Shown in pieces: positions 22,401 through 32,366 of a stretch of DNA of 64,000 nt. Both the position numbers and the translations under genes were made by a program. Under the pieces are notes generated by a model that was not told the origin of the DNA, searched no databases, and saw only the letters and a program-made list of their open reading frames with translations. The first letter of the stretch is position 1. The number at the start of each line of letters is the position of its first letter. This stretch comes from RGIG1681 sp045650505 (GTDB lineage Bacteria; Bacillota; Clostridia; Christensenellales; UBA1242): assembly GCA_045650505.1 (NCBI GenBank), contig JAZRRE010000010.1, positions 1 to 64,000 of the forward strand. The letters are read 5' to 3'.

Positions 22401-25400
22401 ATGAAGAGTATTTACACTTATTACAAAGAAAGACTTATTGAAATTAGTGGTAGAAACAGAAGTTTATACCTTAAGAATTTTAACAGAAAGAATGGTTTTG
22501 ACATAGGCAAAATTCTTTATGAAAATCAAGAGTTTGCTGGTGAATTTTTAAGCAATTTATGGAATGGAATTGCAGAGCCTTTTAGAATTATTGGAAAGAA
22601 CACAAAAGATTCAATTTTGAAGGCTGGCGATTTTGACAACAGATTTCCTGACAAAGAGTTTGAGAACGAAAAAGAAAAGGCAAGATATGACAGAAGAAAA
22701 AAAGAATCTGGCAAAAAACTTGTGGAATATGAATGTCAAAGTCTTCGAATCTTGAAGCGTGAGATTGAAGAAATTGAAAAAGAAACCGGAAGATATGAAC
22801 TTTATTTGTGTTATCCTTTTGTGTTTGGGGCTTCTAAAAATTACACATTCAAAGCACCACTTTTAATGTTTCCAGTGGTGATTGATGTTATTGATGACAC
22901 TAATGTTGACATATCACTAAAGCAAGGGGATTCAATTCAACTTAACAAAGCACTTCTTCTTGCGATTGCTGATGGGCACAGATTAAACCTTGAAGGGCTT
23001 GAAACTGAATTTGATTCACTTTCAAAATTTAACGGCATTCAAGGTGTGTTAGACTATTTAAGAAAATTTGGAATCAAGATTTCTTATCAATCAAGAAAGA
23101 ATGTTTTTCCATTTGGAAGATATGATGAGCCAAATGCACATTCAAGTTTAGAAGTTAAAAATCTTTGTGTGCTTTCAAGATGCAGTTTGGCAAATTCGAT
23201 TTATGCAGACTATTCAGCGCTTGAAAAGAAGCATTTAACAAATGATTCAATCAATGAACTTTTGAATACAAAAATTATTAAACGCAAGCCTGAAAAACCG
23301 GGCAAATTGTTTTTGGTTAACAGTGTTGACTATGCACAGCAACAAGTTGTTAAACAAGTTAACACAAGTGGAAATATGGTTATTTATGGACCTCCTGGAA
23401 CAGGTAAGTCGCAAACCATTGTGAATGTGATTTCTGATGCAATTTCGAAAGGCAAAAAGGTTCTTGTTGTTTCGCAAAAGAAAGCAGCACTTGAAGTTAT
23501 TTATAACCGTATGGGAACACTTAATGATAAGGCAATGTTTTTGACTGATGCTGAAAAAGAAAAGCGTTCATTTTATTCAAGATGTTTTGCTTCTCACGAA
23601 AAAATGGTTTCTCACGAAATTAATGAAAGACTTATTGATGAGTATGAAGAAGCAGAAAAACAACTTGCCGTTGAAACTGATAATTTAAAGATGATTTCTA
23701 ACTGTTTGACCGAAATCACTCCATTTGGAATTTCTGCTCAAGATATGTATTGCAATTCTTATAAAATTGGCAAAAATTCGGTTGAGTATGCGGTTTATAA
23801 AGAAATGCTTAAAGACAGCAAACTTATGAACCTTAAATATCAAGAACTTGCTGGAGCTATTGAACTTTTGCAAGAGAAAAACAAGGCAGAAATTTATTAT
23901 AATTTTGTTGAAGATAAAAAGAAAAATCCGTTTATTGACCATCTGCAAGAAACTATTAGTGTTCACACTGTTGCAGAAGCACAAAGCAAGTTAGAAAAAC
24001 TTTGCACTTCAAGAAAACCACTTTTTGACACTGCAAAGTATAAATTTTCAAGACAGGTTTTGACATATTATCACGAAATCAAAACAAAGAAAGATATCTC
24101 TCCACTTATTAAACTTATTGCCAGATTTGAGTTTCCAAAAGATGCGAAGTTTTTGAAAGTGAGCAAAGTTATGTTTCCAATGTATCCTTTTGCAAAAGTG
24201 AAAATTAGCAAAAAGGAAAAATATGTTAAAGATGAAATTCAAAAGACAGTTAGTGCGATTGAAGAGTATGTTAAAGATTATGAATTCTTGAAAAATGTGC
24301 TTTCAGCAGAAGGTTATTTGATGGCGATTGATGGACTTTTGAATGGAAATACCTCTGTTTTAAGATTGCTTTTATCTGCTGTTCAAAACTACATTAAACT
24401 TCGTGATGTTAACATCATTTTGAAAAATTTGGAAGATAACCAAAAAATTGTTTTGAACTTTGCTTATAGAAATTCAAACACTTACACAAAATATAAACTT
24501 ATTTTAGACAAAGTTTTGCCGATAAGAATTTATCATGAAATTGTGAGTTTTGAAGCAGAAAAGAAAGATATGCTTTCAACTATTGTTAACTTTGAAAATA
24601 TCAAAGCAAGAATAGTTGCTCTTAAAGCACAATTAAATTCAATCAGCAGGCAAGTGGCAGAACAATCGTTTGTTGAAGATTATCGCAAAATGCTTAAAGG
24701 AACTGCAGAAGCAAAAGATTATGCTTATCAAATCAGCAAAAAGCAAAGTTTCTGGACCATTCGCAAAATGATGAATGTTTACGGAAAATATTTGTTTAAG
24801 CTTTTTCCATGTTGGCTTTTATCACCAGAAAATGTTTCGACAATTTTGCCACTAGAGAGAAATATGTTTGATATCGTGCTTTTTGATGAAGCTTCGCAGG
24901 TGTTTATCGAAAACACAATTCCAACAATTTATCGTGGAAGCAGAATTGTTGTTGCAGGTGATGCTAAACAACTTCGACCAACAGCAACTTTTATGAAGCG
25001 TTATATGGGTGCTAACATTGATGATAATCTTGATTATTCAACACAGGCAGCACTTGAGGTTGAAAGTTTGCTTGACCTTGCAGTTTCAAGATTTAATAGT
25101 GCTAACATTAATTATCACTATAGAAGCAAACATGAAGAACTTATTGATTTTTCAAACAAAGCGTTCTATGAAAATAGGCTTCAAATTGCACCTAATGTTT
25201 CTAAAAACATTAAACAAAAGCCAATAGAGAGAATTTTGGTGAATGGAATTTGGAGTGACAGAAAAAATCTTGTTGAAGCAAAGAAAGTTGTTGAACTCAC
25301 CAAACAAATTTTGAAGACAAGAAAGAATAGGGAAACCATTGGAATCATCACATTCAATGCAGAGCAAGAAATGCTTATTGAAGACTTGATTGACAAAGAA

Positions 25401-26198
25401 TGTGGAAGTAATGATGAATTTAGAAAATTGTTTATTGAAGAAAGCAATCGAATTGAAAATGGCGAAGATGTGAGCTTGTTTGTAAAGAACCTTGAAAATG
25501 TGCAAGGTGATGAAAGAGATATCATTATTTTCTCAATCGGCTATGCTGCAAATGATTATGGAAAAGTTAATGCGACATTTGGTTCACTTTCAAATGAGGG
25601 TGGGGAAAATCGTTTGAATGTTGCAATCACAAGAGCCAAAAAGAAGATTTATGTGGTGACTAGCATTGAACCAGAAAAACTTAAAGTTGAGGGTTCAAAG
25701 TTTGCAGGACCAAAACTTCTTCGCAGTTATTTAACTTATGTTCGTGCTGTGTCTGAAGGCAATACAGATGAAGTTAAAACAATTTTAAATTCGTTTGGTG
25801 AAACAAACACTGTTACAAAAAAGTCACTTATGACCAGCATTGAAGAACAGATTTCAAAGAAACTTGAAAAACTTGGATATAAAACTGAACTTAATCTTGG
25901 AAACTCTAACAGCAAGATTTCTATCGCTGTTTATGACAAGAAAAAAGACAGGTATTTGCTTGGTATTGAAACTGACCAATCAGTGCTTGCAAGTTCGGCT
26001 TCACCTATTGAAAGAGATGTTTATCGCAGTGAATTTTTAAAGTCACGTGGCTGGAAGATTTGCCGTGTTTGGAGTCGTGATTATTGGCACAATCCATCAC
26101 AAGTTATTAGCACGCTTGTTCGTGAAATTGAAAAACAAAAGAAAGCACTTTATGCAGAAAGTGCAAAAACAACCAAAAAGATAACAAAAGGCGCATAG
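22401..26198 (+). CDS. DUF4011-like SF1 helicase with C-terminal MTES_1575-type nuclease domain
   Basis: 1265 residues. The N-terminal 300 residues (ERLIEISGRNRSLYL...) match the DUF4011-type start. The SF1 helicase has Walker A YGPPGTGKSQTIVNV (about 327-341), Walker B IVLFDEASQVF near 830, GDAKQLRPT, VQGDERDIIIFSIGY and a final VAITRAKKKIYVV. A long helical insertion lies between motifs Ia and II. The last 120 residues resemble the REase_MTES_1575 domain (YLLGIETDQS, ERDVYRSEFLKSRGWKICRVWSRDYW), but the usual IDLAV is ISIAV, so the catalytic Asp seems lost. It lies just outside the island. Host DNA repair or defence are both possible. Confidence 0.8.
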   Translation: MKSIYTYYKERLIEISGRNRSLYLKNFNRKNGFDIGKILYENQEFAGEFLSNLWNGIAEPFRIIGKNTKDSILKAGDFDNRFPDKEFENEKEKARYDRRKKESGKKLVEYECQSLRILKREIEEIEKETGRYELYLCYPFVFGASKNYTFKAPLLMFPVVIDVIDDTNVDISLKQGDSIQLNKALLLAIADGHRLNLEGLETEFDSLSKFNGIQGVLDYLRKFGIKISYQSRKNVFPFGRYDEPNAHSSLEVKNLCVLSRCSLANSIYADYSALEKKHLTNDSINELLNTKIIKRKPEKPGKLFLVNSVDYAQQQVVKQVNTSGNMVIYGPPGTGKSQTIVNVISDAISKGKKVLVVSQKKAALEVIYNRMGTLNDKAMFLTDAEKEKRSFYSRCFASHEKMVSHEINERLIDEYEEAEKQLAVETDNLKMISNCLTEITPFGISAQDMYCNSYKIGKNSVEYAVYKEMLKDSKLMNLKYQELAGAIELLQEKNKAEIYYNFVEDKKKNPFIDHLQETISVHTVAEAQSKLEKLCTSRKPLFDTAKYKFSRQVLTYYHEIKTKKDISPLIKLIARFEFPKDAKFLKVSKVMFPMYPFAKVKISKKEKYVKDEIQKTVSAIEEYVKDYEFLKNVLSAEGYLMAIDGLLNGNTSVLRLLLSAVQNYIKLRDVNIILKNLEDNQKIVLNFAYRNSNTYTKYKLILDKVLPIRIYHEIVSFEAEKKDMLSTIVNFENIKARIVALKAQLNSISRQVAEQSFVEDYRKMLKGTAEAKDYAYQISKKQSFWTIRKMMNVYGKYLFKLFPCWLLSPENVSTILPLERNMFDIVLFDEASQVFIENTIPTIYRGSRIVVAGDAKQLRPTATFMKRYMGANIDDNLDYSTQAALEVESLLDLAVSRFNSANINYHYRSKHEELIDFSNKAFYENRLQIAPNVSKNIKQKPIERILVNGIWSDRKNLVEAKKVVELTKQILKTRKNRETIGIITFNAEQEMLIEDLIDKECGSNDEFRKLFIEESNRIENGEDVSLFVKNLENVQGDERDIIIFSIGYAANDYGKVNATFGSLSNEGGENRLNVAITRAKKKIYVVTSIEPEKLKVEGSKFAGPKLLRSYLTYVRAVSEGNTDEVKTILNSFGETNTVTKKSLMTSIEEQISKKLEKLGYKTELNLGNSNSKISIAVYDKKKDRYLLGIETDQSVLASSASPIERDVYRSEFLKSRGWKICRVWSRDYWHNPSQVISTLVREIEKQKKALYAESAKTTKKITKGA

Positions 26199-26216
26199 AA
26201 ATGTGCGTCTTTTTTA
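26186..26216 (+). terminator. Terminator of the helicase gene
   Basis: GGCGCAT / ATGTGCGTC-type stem overlapping the stop codon, then T's. Confidence 0.7.
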
Positions 26217-26375
26217 TTTAATTTTATTTTTTTATGATTTATTTATGAATTTTTAGTGTATTTTTTTATCAAACTAATTATTAATGAAAAATGTAAAATT
26301 AATTTTAATTTATTTGGCGAATTTATTTTAATTGTTTGACTACATTATTTTAATAATGTAAACTTAAAATAGGTT

Positions 26376-29300
26376 ATGATTATGAAAAAAATTAAGTTTA
26401 AAAATAAAATAATATCGCTTGCTGGTGCTTTTGTTATGCTTTTTGCAGTTATGGCATCTGTTTTTTCTTTTGCAGGCACAAATAAAAATGTAAAAAATCA
26501 AGCAGATAACTTGGCGTATGCGGCTTATACAGAAGATGATTTTAAAACACAAGCAGATGATTTGATTGCTGATATTGGCAGCAAAAATACAAATGTTTAT
26601 GCCACTGAATATTCGCTTAAAGAGGATTATCCAATTCTCGCTGAAAATCAAACAACTTCAAATTTATGTTGGGCGTATTCTGGACTCAAAGTGTTGGAAA
26701 CAACTTTAATGCTTAAAACAAGCGAATATTATAACTTTTCAGAAATGGCAGTTGCTTATTTTGCTTACCTTGGCAAATTGAGTTCAACAATTGATTCTTT
26801 TGGTTCGTTTAGAAAACTTGATGAAACAATCAAAACAATGGGTATTGTGAATGAATCAGATTTTTCAAATGATAATTATAAAAAAATTAATGAAACAAAT
26901 CATACACAGTTTTCAGAAGTTTCAAAATTTGCTGACAAAAATTTGCCACAAGCAGTTAGTCCAATTTATTTGTCTAGAAACAACAATTTCAAAACTTCAA
27001 ACAATCAAGAAAATATCATTAAGTATTACATAAAAAACATTGGTGCACTTAATATTGCTCTTCCAAAGGGGAGTATGTTTAGACAAGACCAATATACAAG
27101 TGATTGGGTGTTTGTTTATAATGTAACTTCTCAATATGAGGGAAGAAATCTTAATGAAAACCACGCAGTTTGTTTGATTGGTTGGAATGAAACCGGTTTT
27201 ATTGGTCTTAACAGTTGGGGTGTTAATGTTACTGAATCTTATGAAGAAGTTGTTATTCCTTATGATGTTATGAATAAGTATTATCGCGGAGAAATTTTGT
27301 TTGAGGGTTCTCAAAATATAGATTGGCTTTGCGGTTATAATTATGAAGGAAATGAAAATGTTGAAATTCAATCAACATCAGCAGATTCTTTCTCAACTGA
27401 AATTTTAGAGAAATCAAACAATTATTTAAAAAATGTTTTCTTGACAACAGAACAAATTTCAATGGCATTTAAAGTTAAAAATGTTACAAATTTCGAAACT
27501 GTTTATTTAAACATTTATAAAACAGGTGAAGATGTTACTTCATATTTCACAATTTCTTATGATGATGCAAATTCGCTTGTGAATGTTTCATTCACTCCAA
27601 AGAACTCTAACTTTGGTTCACAAGCTATTCTCTTTGCTGGTGGAAGTTATGCACTTCATTTTTATGAAGATGTTAATATGATAGCTTCAAAGAGTATCAC
27701 AATTTATACAGGTTCGGAAGTTTCATATATTGAGTTCAAAAACTCAACTTCTGGTTCAAGTGACCCTGTTTATTATTCAGCAATGAACACAATTGCGACT
27801 GATGACAGAACAGAAACACAATATATTTATTATGAAAATTCTTACACAATAAATATGTATTTAACAGACATTGGAAAACTTTCAAGAATGAAAGGTGAAC
27901 TTCCTGTTGATCAGCTTGTTAGAATTATGGGTTTTATGGTTTATGATGAAACCACAGGTGAGTTTGTTACTGATACAAACAACAACTATTTAACTTGTGA
28001 AGGAAATCTTTCTTCAACAGGAAACTGTTATACTTTCCGCCTTCGTTATTTAACTGAAGATTATGCTGGAAAGCTTGTTAAATTTAAAATTTATATTCGT
28101 TCACCATATTATCCCGATGTGTGTTTCAAGCCATTTGATTTGATGTATTATGTGAGTGGAACACCAGATGTTACTGCTTCAAACAATGCATATAAAATCA
28201 ACTATGTGCTTGATGGTGGAAAAAATAATTCACAAAATGTTGATATTTATCCGCAATATACAAAAGACTCAATGACTGACTTTACTTTGAAAGAAGCAGA
28301 AAAAGTTGGTTATGTGTTTGATGGTTGGTATAAAGATTCAGATTTTACAACAGAAATTACAAAACTTGATGCAAACACAAGTGGAGATATTTCACTTTAT
28401 GCAAAGTGGATTTATAACAACACCGCTTACTATTCAACACAGTTAGAAGTTGACAAAATTTATGATTATAACGATAATGAAAAAGATTTGTCGGGTTTAA
28501 ATCTTGAAACTTCTGCAGAACTTGTTTATGGTGAATCAATTAAGCTTAAAGCAACATTTTCAATTGAAGATGCACTTAAATCTGAAACATTTACATTTAA
28601 ATATTATTTCTACATAAATGGCGAACTTATTAAAGAAATAAGTCTGCTTGGTGCAGCGGATATGGGAAATGTGCTTTCAACATATTATGCTGAACTTGGT
28701 GGTGTTAATGATGCAAAATTGGCATTCCCAAATTTAACAGTTGGAAATTATCAAATTGAACTTGTTGCAGCTGTTGTTATTAGACATAAATTTAGCATTA
28801 ATCAAACACAAAACTATATGGTTTCTGTTAAACCTAAAGAGGTTGGTGTGGTTTATGATGCAAATGCTTCAATCTTTACTTATGATGCAAATGCACATAT
28901 GCCTTCAGCTGTATTCAATGGTTATTATGCAGAAGATGCAAGTGATTTTGCAGTGCTTACATTTAATGGTTCAGCACAAACTGATGCTGGTGAGTATGCT
29001 TATTATGTTCAAGATATCACAAATGCAAATTATATTTTAAATGTAGAAGATAAGGCTCACGAATATTGGCTTTATATTAATAAAAAATCACTAACAATCA
29101 ATTGGCCGGTTAAAGAAGTTTTCTATAATGGAAAAATGCAAAAACCAACCTGTGAAATTGAGGGGCTTATTGGAACAGATAGAGCGTCAATCACTCTTGA
29201 TAAAGAAGGTTTCATCGATGCGGGAACTTATCAATTTATTGCAAAAACTGTAACAAACAGCAACTATTCAATTGTTGAAAATCAGCCTGTTGATTTCAAA

Positions 29301-29834
29301 ATTAAACAAGCACCTATTGTGGTTAAGTTTGATGATGTTGAAGAAAGAGCAAGAAGCTCACCAGCTTATAGAACTCAAATCACATTCAAAGTTGAAGGTA
29401 AGCTTTATGACCCAATTGAATCTCTTGGAATTTCAACTTATTCAGCGGGGCTCACTGAAACTGAAAGTGGAGAATATAGTATAACAGGAACTTATAATAA
29501 AAACACTTCAAACTATGATATTAGTTTCATTCCTGGAAACTATGTTCTTACAGGTTATTACTATGTTTATTATGCGCTTCCAAATGGTGAAATTGCAGAA
29601 GAACGTGTTAATTATGGTGAAAAACCTGTTGGTGTAACCGAAGATATGATTAAGCTTAAAAAATTCCAAAAGCTTGTTTTAAGCACAAATCTTGAAGAAA
29701 CCGGTGATGATATTTACGTTACCGTTACCGTGGAAGACTATTCTTGGTATGTGATTATTGGTGGAGTTATTGTTGGCTTTATTGTGATTTATTGGTTTGC
29801 AACCAGAAAACAAAGAAGAAATAAAGTTAGGTAA
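26376..29834 (+). CDS. Secreted, membrane-anchored papain-like protease with surface repeats
   Basis: 1152 residues (or from ATG 26382). A signal peptide or N-terminal anchor (KKIKFKNKIISLAGAFVMLF...) precedes a C1A-type protease domain: catalytic Cys in TTSNLCWAYSGLKVLET (about 92-108), His in ENHAVCLIGW near 264, Asn in GLNSWGVN near 280. A middle region of about 250 residues is unassigned. Then come an InlB B-repeat (NYVLDGG ... GYVFDGWYKDSDF ... DISLYAKW, about 608-685), two MBG-like domains (KPKEVGVVYDANA...; KKSLTINWPVKEVFYNGK...), and a C-terminal transmembrane helix WYVIIGGVIVGFIVIYWF with a basic tail. No LPxTG motif. It is probably displayed on the cell surface and may act in adhesion or host protein processing. 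Confidence 0.8.
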   Translation: MIMKKIKFKNKIISLAGAFVMLFAVMASVFSFAGTNKNVKNQADNLAYAAYTEDDFKTQADDLIADIGSKNTNVYATEYSLKEDYPILAENQTTSNLCWAYSGLKVLETTLMLKTSEYYNFSEMAVAYFAYLGKLSSTIDSFGSFRKLDETIKTMGIVNESDFSNDNYKKINETNHTQFSEVSKFADKNLPQAVSPIYLSRNNNFKTSNNQENIIKYYIKNIGALNIALPKGSMFRQDQYTSDWVFVYNVTSQYEGRNLNENHAVCLIGWNETGFIGLNSWGVNVTESYEEVVIPYDVMNKYYRGEILFEGSQNIDWLCGYNYEGNENVEIQSTSADSFSTEILEKSNNYLKNVFLTTEQISMAFKVKNVTNFETVYLNIYKTGEDVTSYFTISYDDANSLVNVSFTPKNSNFGSQAILFAGGSYALHFYEDVNMIASKSITIYTGSEVSYIEFKNSTSGSSDPVYYSAMNTIATDDRTETQYIYYENSYTINMYLTDIGKLSRMKGELPVDQLVRIMGFMVYDETTGEFVTDTNNNYLTCEGNLSSTGNCYTFRLRYLTEDYAGKLVKFKIYIRSPYYPDVCFKPFDLMYYVSGTPDVTASNNAYKINYVLDGGKNNSQNVDIYPQYTKDSMTDFTLKEAEKVGYVFDGWYKDSDFTTEITKLDANTSGDISLYAKWIYNNTAYYSTQLEVDKIYDYNDNEKDLSGLNLETSAELVYGESIKLKATFSIEDALKSETFTFKYYFYINGELIKEISLLGAADMGNVLSTYYAELGGVNDAKLAFPNLTVGNYQIELVAAVVIRHKFSINQTQNYMVSVKPKEVGVVYDANASIFTYDANAHMPSAVFNGYYAEDASDFAVLTFNGSAQTDAGEYAYYVQDITNANYILNVEDKAHEYWLYINKKSLTINWPVKEVFYNGKMQKPTCEIEGLIGTDRASITLDKEGFIDAGTYQFIAKTVTNSNYSIVENQPVDFKIKQAPIVVKFDDVEERARSSPAYRTQITFKVEGKLYDPIESLGISTYSAGLTETESGEYSITGTYNKNTSNYDISFIPGNYVLTGYYYVYYALPNGEIAEERVNYGEKPVGVTEDMIKLKKFQKLVLSTNLEETGDDIYVTVTVEDYSWYVIIGGVIVGFIVIYWFATRKQRRNKVR

Positions 29835-29837
29835 AAT

Positions 29838-29869
29838 AAAAAATCATCACAATTTGTGGTGATTTTTTT
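29838..29869 (+). terminator. Terminator of the surface protease gene
   Basis: AAAATCATCAC / GTGGTGATTTT stem followed by a T run. Confidence 0.8.
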
Positions 29870-29888
29870 GTTTTTAGTCAATCTTTTA

Positions 29889-29916
29889 TTGAAAATTTAA
29901 AATATTGTGTTATAAT
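29889..29916 (+). promoter_or_regulatory. Promoter of asnS
   Basis: TTGAAA, 16-bp spacer, TATAAT. Only about 20 bases of leader remain before the ribosome binding site, so no T-box riboswitch is present. Confidence 0.7.
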
Positions 29917-29943
29917 AAATTTATCTTTAATTTAGAGGTTTTT

Positions 29944-31326
29944 ATGGAAAAATTAGATATTAAAAAGATTTATGATAATCCAGCAGAATTTGAAGGAAAA
30001 ACTGTTAAACTTGCTGGTTGGGTTAAGTCAGCAAGAGGCGGAAAGTCTTTTGGTTTTATTGACCTTAATGATGGTTCTTGTTTTAAGGGAATTCAAGTTG
30101 TTTTTGATGCAGATAAAATTTCAAACTTTGATGAAGTTTCAAAACTTAACACAGGTTCAAGTGTGACAGCAGAGGGAACTTTAATATTAACACCAGAAGC
30201 TCGTCAACCATTTGAAGTTCAAGCAACTGCTGTTAACATTTTGTCAGCAACAGACAGTGAATATCCACTTCAAAAAAAGAAAATGACTCTTGAATTTTTG
30301 AGAGAACAAGCATATTTAAGACCAAGAACAAACACTTATTCTGCAGTGTTTAGAATTAGAAGTGAATGCTCTTATGCAATTCACGAATTTATGCATAAAG
30401 AAGGTTTTGTTTATGTTCACACTCCAATTTTAACAAAGTCTGACTGTGAGGGTGGAAGTCAACTTTTCAAAGTTTCAACTCAAGACATTTATGCTAAAAA
30501 TGCCAACTTAAATCCAGAAGATGAACTTTTTGGTGGCAAGGTTTTCCTTACACCAACCGGTCAACTTGAAGGTGAAGCATTTGCTATGGCATTTGGCAAA
30601 ATTTACACTTTTGGACCTACTTTTAGGGCTGAAAACAGCAACACAACCAGACACGCTAATGAGTTTTGGATGATGGAACCTGAAATTGCATTCTGCGACC
30701 TTAACGGGCTTATGGATTTAGAAGAAAAGATGATTAAATATGTCATTAATTATCTTCTTGAAAATTGCAGACCAGAACTTGAGTTCTGCAATAAAAATAT
30801 TGACACTGGTTTGATTGAAAGACTTGAACTTATTGTGAACTCTGAATTTGGCAGAATCACATACACTGATGCCATTGAAGAACTTAAAAAGAATAATGAT
30901 AATTTTGAGTTCAAAGTTGAATGGGGTTGTGATATTGCAACAGAACACGAAAGATATTTAAGCGAAGTTGTTTTTGGAAAGCCTGTGTTTGTAACTAACT
31001 ATCCAAAAGAAATCAAAGCATTCTATATGAAGCAAGACGAAGGTGGTAAAACTGTTTCTGCTGTTGACTGTCTTGTTCCTGGAATTGGTGAACTTACTGG
31101 TGGAAGCCAAAGAGAAACAGACTATGACAAACTTGTTAACCGTATGAACGAACTTGGGCTCAAACAAGAAGATTATTGGTGGTATCTCAATCTTCGCAAG
31201 TTTGGAAGCGTTGAACACTCTGGTTTCGGCATCGGCTTTGAAAGACTTGTTATGTATGTGACAGGTATGAGCAATATTAGAGATGTAGAGTTGTTCCCAA
31301 GAACTCCAAACAACTGCGAGTTTTAA
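29944..31326 (+). CDS. asnS: Asparaginyl-tRNA synthetase
   Basis: ATG 29944 follows TAGAGG; the longer frame from 29905 overlaps the promoter. 460 residues, the usual length for AsnRS. An OB-fold anticodon-binding domain (about 15-110) precedes the class II catalytic core: motif 2 TFRAENSNTTRHANEFWMME near 225-245 and motif 3 GFGIGFERLVMYVTG near 427-442. It joins asparagine to tRNA-Asn; the matching tRNA-Asn gene lies 4.3 kb downstream. Monocistronic with its own promoter. The stop codon lies in a conserved block shared with the secA 3' end. Confidence 0.97.
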   Translation: MEKLDIKKIYDNPAEFEGKTVKLAGWVKSARGGKSFGFIDLNDGSCFKGIQVVFDADKISNFDEVSKLNTGSSVTAEGTLILTPEARQPFEVQATAVNILSATDSEYPLQKKKMTLEFLREQAYLRPRTNTYSAVFRIRSECSYAIHEFMHKEGFVYVHTPILTKSDCEGGSQLFKVSTQDIYAKNANLNPEDELFGGKVFLTPTGQLEGEAFAMAFGKIYTFGPTFRAENSNTTRHANEFWMMEPEIAFCDLNGLMDLEEKMIKYVINYLLENCRPELEFCNKNIDTGLIERLELIVNSEFGRITYTDAIEELKKNNDNFEFKVEWGCDIATEHERYLSEVVFGKPVFVTNYPKEIKAFYMKQDEGGKTVSAVDCLVPGIGELTGGSQRETDYDKLVNRMNELGLKQEDYWWYLNLRKFGSVEHSGFGIGFERLVMYVTGMSNIRDVELFPRTPNNCEF

Positions 31327-31447
31327 GTCAAAAAATAAACAAATAACTATGTCATACAAAAAATTTGGATACAGTCATTTAGGGTTACTAAACTCCTGCA
31401 TCCAAATTTTTTTATTCCTCGTTCTTTATTCATTTTTTGACTTAAAA
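31321..31447. repeat. Inverted-repeat element with internal terminator after asnS
   Basis: TTTTAAGTCAAAAAAT at 31321-31336 is repeated exactly in inverse at 31432-31447. Between them is a terminator-like hairpin with AAATTTGGAT / ATCCAAATTT arms and a T-run. The left arm starts inside the asnS stop region. About 127 bp, MITE-like in shape but without a duplicated target that I can see. Confidence 0.5.
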
Positions 31448-31521
31448 CAGTTGCACAACTTAAGTCTATTCTTCATCTAAATTTTGATGAAATTATGTTT
31501 AATAATAAGATAGGTTAAAAT

Positions 31522-31550
31522 AAAAACGCACTAATGTTAGTGCGTTTTTT
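31522..31550 (-). terminator. Bidirectional terminator
   Basis: AAAAACGCACTAA / TTAGTGCGTTTTT stem with A and T runs on both sides, downstream of the minus-strand ATPase gene. Confidence 0.8.
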
Positions 31551-31562
31551 GTTTTCCATTTA

Positions 31563-32300
31563 TTATTCTCCAAAGGTTTGGCAGACAAATCTGTTTGCGA
31601 TATCGTTTGTTGCCTTTTTCACAGTGATTTCTTTTGGCTTTTCTGTGGCGTAAAGAGTGTCGCAATCAATAGTGTAAGAAGCAAAAGGTTCATAAGATTT
31701 TCCGCTTTCTAAATAGAGTGCATTTTCAAAGTCTTTCGCTCTGCCTTCAAGTGATGCGTAGGTTTTTCCAGGTTTCAAATAAACCACCATTCCAAAACGA
31801 TTTAAAAATCTTGAAAGTCTAGATTCAACAATATCATAAGGCATATAAAGTTCTTGCGAAACATTTAATGCTTCTGCACCGGTGAGATTATAAACTGCGC
31901 CAACATCAGCCCCTGCATCTAAAATGAAAGGGGTTTTAAGCATACTCACAGCATCTTCTAAAAGGCGGGCTTTCCAATAACTCATTGCAACTTTTTTTGC
32001 TTTTGGAGTGAGTGATTTTGCATAGTTGCAGTTTGAAAGTCTTTGAACAATTGGTGAAAGTTCTTTGAAGTCAAAAGTTCTCTTATAAAATTCACCGATA
32101 TCTTTAAGTTCTGTGGTTTCAACAAGGTCGTGCCATCTGCCAGCCATATCAAAAACAATTAAATTTGTGAGCAAATCACTGCTTAAAACAAAGTTTGGCA
32201 TATTTTTTTCCATAGCAAGATTTTCGCAAACAAAAGTTTTGCCAACTTGTTTTGGACCAACCATTGCAATTGATTTTTCTAAAAGTTTTTCATTTACCAT
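31563..32300 (-). CDS. P-loop ATPase/kinase-like protein
   Basis: 245 residues with Walker A MVGPKQVGKTFVCENLA (13-29) at the N-terminus, as in small-molecule kinases such as shikimate kinase. A later FILDAGADVGAVYN segment takes the place of the usual substrate or DGR region, and a C-terminal ITVKKATNDIANRFVC helix ends the protein. The substrate cannot be read from the sequence. It is co-directional with the Sua5 gene upstream but separated from it by a terminator, so it is probably transcribed alone. Confidence 0.6.
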   Translation of the reverse strand: MVNEKLLEKSIAMVGPKQVGKTFVCENLAMEKNMPNFVLSSDLLTNLIVFDMAGRWHDLVETTELKDIGEFYKRTFDFKELSPIVQRLSNCNYAKSLTPKAKKVAMSYWKARLLEDAVSMLKTPFILDAGADVGAVYNLTGAEALNVSQELYMPYDIVESRLSRFLNRFGMVVYLKPGKTYASLEGRAKDFENALYLESGKSYEPFASYTIDCDTLYATEKPKEITVKKATNDIANRFVCQTFGE

Positions 32301-32337
32301 AATTTTATTTTACACCACTTTTATTTGAATTGCAACA

Positions 32338-32366
32338 ATAAAAAAGACACCCAAAAAGGTGTCTTA
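32338..32366 (-). terminator. Terminator of the Sua5 gene
   Basis: On the minus strand AAGACACC / GGTGTCTT with a TTTTTG loop and a T-rich tail, overlapping the stop codon. Confidence 0.75.

Noticed and set aside
29870..29943. T-box riboswitch ahead of asnS
   Set aside because: The promoter lies only about 27 bases upstream of the start codon, leaving no room for one.
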